Below, one piece after another: positions 56,076-64,000 of a stretch of DNA of 64,000 nucleotides; position 1 is the stretch's first letter, and the number at the start of each line of letters is the position of its first letter. The translations under genes and the position numbers were made by a program. The stretch lies in contig NC_052474.1 of assembly GCF_009730915.1 (NCBI RefSeq), forward strand, positions 6,545,501 through 6,609,500, written 5' to 3'. Source of the stretch: Dioscorea cayenensis subsp. rotundata. Its lineage: Eukaryota; Streptophyta; Magnoliopsida; Dioscoreales; Dioscoreaceae. The notes below the pieces were generated by a model, which saw only the letters and a list, made by a program, of their open reading frames with translations, was not told the DNA's origin and did no database searches.

Positions 56076-59000
56076 GGATACTCTGAAGGCGTATTCCATT
56101 CGAAAAGCAATTTAACCGCTTGTGGCCTTTGTCTATGCAGATGGGCGCGGTACGCCCTCCTCCTTAAAAGCATCGCGGAGTAGCATCCCAGTAGTCTGGG
56201 TGAGGCGATACATGCTGCGTGGCCGTAACTTCTCGCGCACGTAATGGTGCTTTCGATGAAACCGCTGCGCATGGCGTGGGCGGTAGCGATCGTGCGCTTC
56301 CTTGTTTTTAGGCGTGGGGTTTACGTATGCGTCTTGCTGGCGGGTAACTTTCTTGCAGTCGCCCGACTCGCTAGCTCCATGCTATCGGCAGCAAAAGGTA
56401 GAATAGATTCCAGCGTCCGAAGAGATGTCTGAGTCGAGATTAGAGCTCGAGGTTAAAGTCTCCGTGAGAGATTAGTCGGACGTAATTAAAGAACTTACCA
56501 TGTCAGCCAGCGTCCTTATAAAGTCACACGGACTGCGAAGAATAATACTGTATTAACTTGTTTGCTCGTTGTCGAGACGGCGGCATGTAGGTGGCCGTGT
56601 GGCGATTATCGGAGGATGACAATTTGAACTTCATGCGGAGTTGCGCTTGCACGGCCTTCCGATCCTCGCCATGGTGGCAACCGTGTGTCGTCGTCGCTCG
56701 CTGGCATAAGCGGTATGGCCATGTGATGATGGGCATGACTTCTTGTAAGGATATAGCTCTTTTGCTTTCGGCGACTTTTGTATTATGCGTCTGGCGTCCA
56801 TCAGCATCATCGGTGACCGTCTCCTTCCCTGGCGTGATGCCACTAACTTTCGGCGCGTGAGGTGGCGGCGGCGTCGTTCTTCCTGCGACGAGTCTTCGAG
56901 TTATGCTTGATAACGAGATATTAGAAGGCCCAAGTATTGTAAATATTTAAATGATATTGTCAGTTATTGCATGATATTATATATAATTAAGCGGTAAAGC
57001 GAAAACTTAAATGATAACATAATTGTATTAAACACTATTAGGTAATAGTTAAACACTATAAGAAACTCTTTTAAACAATATCATAAAAAGCGTTACCTTA
57101 CCGAATCCGTAGGCGGTTGAGGAAGATCCTCGTCGACTCTGTCGTATTTATTAAAACGACTCGGAGCCCGACCCATTTCTTCTTCTTGGAATAAAAGCTT
57201 TCGGGCAAATGCGGTCGATTTTTGATTGGCCTTGATCATCTCTCGTTGCTTTCGGTCGGGGTCTTCGTGATTTCATCTCTTCGCCGCCGATGCGGGGCGA
57301 TGGCGACGGCATCAGCTGCGAGCACCAGCGTCAACTTCGTTGTTGTTCTTGTTTGTGGGATTATTAATGCAGCCCGATCTTGAGGACGGCGGCGACGTCA
57401 ACGCTATGACGCTTCCTTACATGGTTCTTGTTGTGGTGGGATTGTGTCACCTTGCAGTGTGATCTTGTCGGCCCTGACCCGCAGCGGCCGGATCGGCGAT
57501 CTTCTCGGCAGTGGCCCGTAGCCAGCATCGTTGGGAGGCAGCACTCAGCTTGTTCTTGACCTTGAGGATTGTGTCCATCTTTGATCCGCAATCTCGGCGG
57601 CCGGTTCCGCAAAGGGTCGGCGAGTTTCATCGAGAAGAGTCAGCGACGCTTCTCGAGCCAGCGGCACCGCCATCGTCTGATGTCCTCGCCGTCGTAGCCA
57701 TGTATCGTCAGCGGACGGCAGGACTCGATATGACCGTCGGTAGCCGATGGTGTTGCTATTGTTTCAGTCGTCGGCCCGGCGGTGGAGACGAGGCGATATT
57801 ATTCTCCTCTTTTTCGCAAGTCTCTCTTGAATGTGGCGCCTTGGAATGACCTTCCCGATGATGTCGTCGTCAAAGTCGAAATTCCGGCGCCTCGTTCGAT
57901 CCCGGGTGCTCGGTTCTTCGAGGGATGGCCTTGTAGCGATTTGCTGAAACGTCCTTCAGGCACCTCCACGACGACAGCCAGAAACTTCGATCGTCAATAT
58001 CTGGCGTGCTGCGTAAGAGATTCTTGGTGACGTCTTACCCTATGTCACGGTGGGTGCTACCAGTCGGAGAAACTGCCGTGAGTCGAGGGGCCCATCGTTG
58101 TCGTGGTAGGAGGGTTGTTGCGATCTGTAGGGGTGAGGGAGGGCTTCTCGTCGAGGAATCGTCTGCGTGGTGGGGTGGAAGTAGGAGAGCAGGCGTCCGG
58201 TAGCGCTGCGATAAGTACACTCTCGTCCTCGCCTTGAGCTGAGTGGTTGGGAGCGATGAGCGTCATCGGGTCGGTTGGCGCTAGACAAATATTTCTTCTT
58301 GACGTTCGTCGGAACCCGATCTCGAGACTATATATTTAAGCGTTATAGAATATAATTAAGCGGAGAGCAGAATATTTAAGCGGTTATTAATAATAGTTAA
58401 GCGGTAAATACTAAAGTTAAACGCTAAAAACAATGTTTAAACATTAAAGACTTATGTTAGACATTGTCCATGATTTATTACCTCTTTTCCATCGGCGATG
58501 ACAAGCTCGTTTCTCTAGTCAGCTTGCTTCGGGTAAGTACTTTCGCTGTATAGCGGCATCCTTGGGATCTTGCTAGAAGCGGACTTTCTTCCCGTTCGAT
58601 CATTTCGTAAAAACCGGGCGTTAAGCGCGGCCAAAGCGACCCTTAATGTACCTGTGTTGATCTTCTTCCGGCGCATCTATCTTGCACTTTCGGGCGGAGC
58701 TTGTGGAATATCCTCCATAAGCCGCACTAAATCGTCGCTGCGCCCATGCGTATCGCCCCATGGTACGGTAGATCATCGGCGTAATCAGCGATCCGATTCG
58801 AGCAGAGCATGATGTATTTGGGAAGAGGGCTGTCCCCAGTGAAAGTACACCGTCGAGTTTGACAAAATTATCTTCTTCTCCCCTACGTCGAACAAGTTGC
58901 GCGAGTGCTCTTGATGGAGTCTACGTGTCTCGTGGGTCTTTGATGAGATCTACAGGCCTTGACGCCGACTGGTTTTCTTCTTACGAGAAGACGGCTGCGT

Positions 59001-60210
59001 CGTCCCGTGCATGCTGAGACCGAGCGAGGAGCCACATCTTGAGGGTCTGAAAGCTTCGGCGAGCTTTCCCGATCCACGAATTTATTGAGTGCGACCATCA
59101 TGCCTTTGCAAAGAAGAATCAAGAAGGGCCCTCTCTTGGTATATGGCTTCGAGCTCGATGAGCAGCCCTGTAAGCGGTGTCCTTGAATAATCTCCCAGGT
59201 GTCGGTCGTGGTAACTTTCGATTCGATTAAGGTCTCACTGGCCGGTGTCGAATAAGCGCCCATTAACTAGGTTGACCGCCGTAATCACAAGCCCTGCGGT
59301 ATTGACAAAAGTTTAAGCGTTAATATAAGGTTTTTAAGCGGTAAACTCTCGGTTATTAAGCAGAGATATAAAATGTTAAGCAGAGACCCATTTTGTTAAA
59401 TAGAGGCAGGGAATACTTAAAGCGAGAGCAACAAATGTTAAGCGTAACATCTCATTTCTTAAAGCGTCAGACCTCATTTGTAAAAGCTGCAACCATGTCA
59501 AGCGAAGCGGGAAATGTACATTATAAATATTACCAAATCATAACAATCGAAAAAAACTATTTCGATAGTGTATCACATCTGAAAATCGCAAAACAAAACA
59601 AAACCCTAACTGAGAAATCTCCTGCGAGACTAACAAAACCCCGGTAGAAATCCCCTACTGAGACTTGATATCTTCGACAAAAAGCAGGGAGCACAAAACA
59701 AAAAGCGAAAAAAATCTTTCTTTGTAGCTGAGCAGGTTAACGTAAAACCATACTCGATACCTTAGATTGCAAGCTGATGAAATGCCCAGACTAGTTCTGG
59801 CGGGGGACTTCTCGCTTGAGATCTCGGGTGGAAAGGGAAAAGGCGATGAAATGGCAATTCTGGAGGCTTGCCGGTAGAGACAACCCGGAGGCGAGCTGGA
59901 AATGGAAAAGGCGAAGGCGTGAGTTGAGAAAAAGCGATTAAGCGGCTCCGATAAATTAGGTCTCTCGGGGTTACCCTACGGAAAACCCCCAGCTTCCTCT
60001 CAAATCGCCCATGAGATAGGGCTGCGACCACGACTCCCCATGCAAGGGCATTTTTACGTCCAAAAATTTGAAACTCACTCCGTTACATCCGTTCTACGGG
60101 GGTTTGGGGGTTTGAAAAAAACATAGACTTTAAAAGGAGGGGTTTTGGGGATTCAAAACTAACGGGGTGTTTTTAGCGATTTCTAAAGCTTAAAGGGTTT
60201 TTGGCAATTT
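56076..60210 (-). other. Unassigned right half of the MULE-like island
   Basis: CG-rich blocks (56100-56900, 57100-58320, 58480-59260, 59640-60060) alternate with AT-rich spacers (56930-57090, 58330-58470, 59290-59480) rich in TTAAGCGG and TTAAAC. Spacer motifs are the complement of those in the left half, suggesting that any gene here was on the minus strand. Open frames of 60-126 codons exist in all phases (for example 58883-59263 on the minus strand), but I recognise no domain; the Ulp1-like protease carried by some MULEs was looked for and not convincingly found. Confidence 0.4.
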
Positions 60211-60213
60211 CCA

Positions 60214-60244
60214 CTAATAATAATAATAATAATAATAATAATAA
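60214..60244. repeat. (TAA)n microsatellite at the right border of the MULE-like element
   Basis: About ten TAA units directly after the element end; a shorter TAA tract is at the left border (about 50593-50607). Confidence 0.9.
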
Positions 60245-60430
60245 GACATTTGAAAAACAATAAAAGCGTGAGGGACGGAGCCGGGTCCAGTGGGCCCCAA
60301 TCGGGCTTGAATAATCGTAGACGTGCCTCTTCTACAAGCTTTGAAAATGAATATAATATAAGCCATTCAAAAATTTAAATACTATGAAAATTTTCCCATC
60401 AACCGACATAAAAAAAAAAAATAGCACTAT

Positions 60431-60832
60431 TGTATAATCAACAAGTAATTCATCTTCAATATAAATTTATATGTAAATTTTCATGAATCGAAAATAAATA
60501 AAGAAAAAAATATAAAAAGAAAAGAAAAGAAATTATACCGATCACCGTCAATTACACCGAGCCTTCTTTACTTGCTTCTTATCTTTCTTCTTCATACACT
60601 CAAAATACATAAATGGAGGGGGTATTTATAGGCTTACAAGGGTTAAATGAACGATCAGGATTGATTCGATATGACGGTTCAAAATACCCTGGAAGGTGGA
60701 ATAGTAATAATACTGGTGATTGCTACAATACCACATGTGCGGCTACTACAGTAAGTCGCCTGCTACAGTGTTGCTCCTGCTGCAGTAAGTCGCTGCTACA
60801 ATAGACATCCATTATTTATAATATTCATAACA
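60431..60832 (-). repeat. LTR of a minus-strand Ty1/copia element (3' LTR)
   Basis: Read on the minus strand it begins TGTTATGAATATT right after a purine tract (AAGGGGGAG, 60833-60841). It has a TATA box (CCTATAAATACCCCC, about 60625-60639) and short repeated CTGTAGCAG/CTGCAGCAG blocks. It probably ends ATTATACA at 60431. The upstream LTR is outside the window, so the outer end is inferred. Confidence 0.6.
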
Positions 60833-61054
60833 CTCCCCCTTGGATGTTTACGACTAAAGGATATGTCTCGTTAAAATTAAACCTTGCTAGAAAAAACCCA
60901 GTGGGATAAAAACCCAAACAAGGGAAAAGAGTATAGTATCCTTTGTGTTTTGAGAGTCACTGCATCATTAAAAACCTTGTCTCGAAAAACCCATTGGGAT
61001 AAAAACCGCTGCAAAGGGAAAAAAAACTACAGTCTCCCCCTCAAATAAATAACT

Positions 61055-61634
61055 TTAATTTATTTCGGGAGTACTTACATCATTGAGTCTTCTCATCCCG
61101 ATTTTATGTATAAGTCTTTGGTAAATGCACTTGGGAAGTGATTTTGTGAATAGATCTGCTTGATTATCATTAGATTGAATCTTTTGAACTTCTATAATGC
61201 TTTTTTTTTGGAGGTCATGAGTATAGAAAAATTTTGATGATATATGCTTCGTTTTATCACCTTTAATATAACCTCCTTTGTATCTAAGAAATACAAGCAC
61301 TATTGTCTAAATTACTGTAGCATTTTGTTGTAGCAGTTGGTAATTTGCATGATGACTATATATGACCAATCATGGATCGCAACTACTGGCATTCTGGACT
61401 TGCTTCATGTAGAGCTAGAATTTCAGCATGATTTGATGAAGTAGCTGTAAGAGTTTGTTTTGTAGAACACCATGAGATAGCTGTACTATTATAAGAAAAT
61501 ACATATCCAGTTTGAGATCGCCCTTTTTGAGGATCAGACAGATACCCAGCATCAACAAAGCCTGTGAGGTTTGATGAAGATTCTTGTGAATAAAATAAGC
61601 TCAGATCTGTAGTTCCTCGTAAATAATGCAGCAC
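61055..61634 (-). pseudogene. copia RNase H, broken
   Basis: First part (61383-61634): MLHYLRGTTDLSLFY, GFVDAGYLSDPQKGRSQTGYVF with catalytic Asp, and HAEILALHEA. After a break the terminal part (61055-61300) has KTKHISSKFFYTHDL, NQADLFTKSLP and HKIGMRRL. The break between them (61300-61383) has stops. Confidence 0.88.
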
Positions 61635-61705
61635 ATCTTTTACTCCTTTCCAATGTCTTCGTGTCGGTATAGAGCTGTATCTTGCTAGAAAATTTACTAC
61701 AAAAG

Positions 61706-62670
61706 CTATATCATTGTATTATTTGCAAGGTATATTAATGCACCAATTGCACTTAGATATGGAGTTTCTGGACCAAGAATGATCTCTCCTTCTTTAGGTG
61801 GACGAAATGGATATTTTTGTATATCAAGTGTCCAGACAACCATTGGTGTACTCAGTGGATAAGCATTCTCCATATTGAATCTCTTTAGCACCTTTTCTGT
61901 ATAGGTTGATTGATGCACAAATATTCCCGAGGGTAAGTGCTCGATTTGTATGGCAAGACAAAATTTGGTCTTTCCTAAATCTTTCATTTCAAATTCCTTC
62001 CTCAAATATGATACTGCAATAGCAATTTTAGAAGGAGTGCCTACAAGATTTAAATCATCCACATATACAGCTATCACAACAAAACCATTAGTATAACTTT
62101 TAATAAACACACATGGACATATACAATTATTTTGGTACATTTCTTTTATAAGATATTCACTGTGACGGTTATACCACATCCGTCCAGATTGTTTTAATCC
62201 ATAGAGAGATCTCTGTAATTTAATAGAATATAAATGATGATGATTTATAATGTATGTTATTGTGTATCCTTTATGGATTTTCATATATATGTCATTTTCA
62301 AGTAATCCATACAGATATTATGTGACAACATCCATCAACTACATATCTAATTTATTACTTGCTACCATGGCAATTAAAAATGGAAAAGTAATTCCATCAA
62401 TTACAGGAGAATATGTTTCTTCATAATCAATACCAGGCATTTGAGAAAACCTTGAGCAACCATACTTGCTTTGTATCTCATAATTTCATTATTTTTATTT
62501 CTTTTTCTCACGAACACCCATGTATAACCGACTGGTTTTATCCCTTCTGGTGTTGGCACTATCGGCCCAAATACCTCACGTTTTAATAGGGAATTTAGCT
62601 CAGCCTAGATAGTTTCTTTCCATTTTGGCCAATCATTTCTTTGTCGACATTCATCAATAGATCGTGGGCC
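61706..62670 (-). pseudogene. copia reverse transcriptase, broken
   Basis: N-terminal part at 62430-62670 (RNDWPKWKETI, stop, AELNSLLKREVFGP, GYTWVFVRKRNKNNEIMRYKA, MVAQGF). Catalytic part at 61706-62284 (LQRSLYGLKQSGRMWY, then VIAVYVDDLNLVG with the Asp pair, MKDLGKTKFCLAIQIEH, RFNMENAYPLSTPM). Stops near 62300-62420 separate the two. Confidence 0.9.
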
Positions 62671-63043
62671 TGGATCATTATCAGTATTTATTTTATATCT
62701 GTAGCAACATTTTAGATGAATATATCATTTATTTTGGTCTCATGCCGATTCATTCTTTGACCATCATCTACATAGCAAATTGAATTTTCAATATTTTCAG
62801 AAATATCATTCACCGTTGATTCTTCATTAACTTGTTCTGAGGGTTTTATAATTGTCTCTCTCTTTTTACATGGGAGATCCCTTTCTTTATTTTTCTGCTT
62901 CCTTTTTCTAAGAGTTGAATCTTTGGCTCCAATTAGTTTTCCACGTTTTTATCGTCGTTTATTTTCTACTTGATTTTCTTTCAATAGAGTCTTAGGAATC
63001 TTAATTCTTGCAGGAGTATTGACAACTGGTATATATGATTTCG

Positions 63044-63970
63044 TTACCATTTTAATATCAGTGAACGCATCAGGTATTCATTTACAATATTTTGTAATTT
63101 AATGATCCTTTGAACTTCAAGTTCACATTCATTGGTGCGAGGATCATATGTATGTAATCGTGATGCATTCCAATCAATTTCTTTTCGCTTGTTTTGAGTA
63201 ATCATTTCTCCCCCTAATGAAGGAAACATTGATTCATCAAAATGGCAATATGCAAATTTTGCAGTAAATACATCTCCTGTTAATGGCTCTAAATATCGTA
63301 TAATTGAAGGAGAATCGTAACCAACATACATACCAAGTCTGCGTTGTGGATTTATTTTTGTACGATTTGGTGGTGCTATTGGCACATATAGTACACAACC
63401 AAATATTCTCATATGTGAAATATCATATTCTTTACCCACAACAAGTTGGTGTGGTGAATATGAATTACATGCAGTTGGTCGAATCCGTATTAAAGCTGCA
63501 ACATGCAAAATAGCATGACCCCATACACTTGTAGGTAATTTTATCCTTAATAACATTGGACGAGCAATAATCTGGAGTCTTTTAATTAATGACTCTGCTA
63601 ACCCATTTTGGGTATGTACATGAGCTAATGTATGCTCAACATGTATTCCAACTGCGATACAATAATTATAAAATGATTTTGATAAAAATTCACCAGCATT
63701 ATCAAGACGAATTGTCTTTATGGGATAATCTGGAAATTGTGTTTTAAGCCTGATAATTTGTGCCAATAGTCTTGCAAAGGCTACATTCCATGTAGACAAA
63801 AGTGAAACATGGGACCATCTAATCGATGCATCAAATAAAACCATAAAATACCTAAATAGTCCGCATGATGGATATATTGGTCCACATATATCTCCTTGTA
63901 TTCTTTCTAAAAATTTAGGAGATTCACCAGTCACTTTAGTTGTTGAAGGTTTGGTTATTAGCTTTCCCAT
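63044..63970 (-). CDS. copia integrase core, long open frame
   Basis: 308-codon open frame with the integrase catalytic triad: Asp in RIQGDICGPI, Asp in IRLDNAGEF and Glu in TQNGLAESLIKRLQ, followed by LPTSVWGHAILHVAALI and LRIFGC-type MRIFGCVLYVPIAPP. The N-terminal HHCC zinc finger probably continues upstream (NNEYACSTCSMGK at the window edge). The C-terminus diverges into linker before the RT. Still open over its core although the RT and RNase H are broken. Confidence 0.9.
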   Translation of the reverse strand: MGKLITKPSTTKVTGESPKFLERIQGDICGPIYPSCGLFRYFMVLFDASIRWSHVSLLSTWNVAFARLLAQIIRLKTQFPDYPIKTIRLDNAGEFLSKSFYNYCIAVGIHVEHTLAHVHTQNGLAESLIKRLQIIARPMLLRIKLPTSVWGHAILHVAALIRIRPTACNSYSPHQLVVGKEYDISHMRIFGCVLYVPIAPPNRTKINPQRRLGMYVGYDSPSIIRYLEPLTGDVFTAKFAYCHFDESMFPSLGGEMITQNKRKEIDWNASRLHTYDPRTNECELEVQRIIKLQNIVNEYLMRSLILKW

Positions 63971-64000
63971 TGAGCATGTTGAACATGCATATTCATTATT

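Larger units (their letters stand above)
50608..60214. mobile_element. Large MULE-like element, ~9.6 kb, compositionally distinct island
   Basis: It sits between AATAATAATAATAA (to 50607) and a longer (TAA)n tract (60214-60244), consistent with a 9-bp-type duplication in a TAA target. The left end, GGGAAAAATTCTTGTTCACCC, and the right end, complement GTGGAAATTGCCAAAAACCC, are imperfect inverted repeats like known MULE ends (GGGAAATTGCCAAAAA). The interior is richer in CpG than its surroundings and alternates CG-rich ORF-like blocks with spacers full of GTTTAA/TTAAGCGG motifs. A degraded MULE transposase is on the plus strand; the right half is unassigned. Confidence 0.65.
60431..64000 (-). 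mobile_element. Ty1/copia retrotransposon, minus strand, 3' two-thirds
   Basis: In transcription order (high to low coordinate): integrase, RT, RNase H, a non-coding leader with two related AAACCCA(G/T)TGGGATAAAAACC blocks (60870-61020), a purine tract and the LTR. gag, protease and the other LTR lie beyond the window. Several stops and frame changes show decay. Confidence 0.9.

Noticed and set aside
57364-58288. Arg/Pro-rich short frames in several phases
   Set aside because: CpG-rich composition opens many frames; no frame shows a domain or consistent extension, so no gene is called.

Overview
The window is nuclear DNA of a flowering plant. Genes have many GT-AG introns, intergenic DNA is very AT-rich, and much of the sequence is plant transposons (LINE, Ty1/copia, Ty3/gypsy-like, MULE, hAT-type MITEs). 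Gene content fits any angiosperm. A tandem MIR159 cluster resembling the rice MIR159c/d/e arrangement weakly suggests a monocot; the species is not determined. There is one assembly gap of exactly 1000 N (48236-49235).

Genic left part (1-12 kb): 3' end of a clathrin-assembly (ANTH) protein gene (+), a pentatricopeptide-repeat gene with a one-base frameshift (-), a two-exon gene for a small Cys/His-rich plant protein (+, MITE in its intron), a germin-like cupin (-) and RACK1 (-).

Transposon-rich centre (12-38 kb): a hAT MITE with perfect 8-bp target duplication, a decayed LINE, the MIR159 cluster on the minus strand (two good foldbacks, two decayed units), further LINE tails, a gypsy-like LTR remnant, a 420-bp tandem triplicate, an inverted-arm element that hosts a 2.34-kb internally deleted copia element (TSD CATAC), a MITE and a 45-bp LINE stub, and a 4.5-kb MULE-like composite with nested-palindrome terminal repeats, a 41-bp minisatellite, a MuDR N-terminal-like ORF (+) and a plant mobile domain fragment (-).

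Genic right part (38-50.5 kb): complete six-exon AIP1 (actin-interacting WD40 protein, +), complete eleven-exon GH1 beta-glucosidase of the BGLU44 type (+), a long G-rich MITE, the gap, and the 5' part of an organellar peptidyl-tRNA hydrolase gene (-) whose remainder falls in the gap.

Right end (50.6-64 kb): a 9.6-kb compositionally distinct island flanked by TAA microsatellites and MULE-like ends, with a degraded MULE transposase on the plus strand and unrecognised sequence in its right half, then a minus-strand Ty1/copia element running off the window. The host genes are unrelated housekeeping or secretory genes with no sign of functional clustering. The most interesting items are the MIR159 cluster, the MULE/PMD composite beside the AIP1 promoter, the nested inverted-arm element, and the GTTTAA-rich 9.6-kb island.
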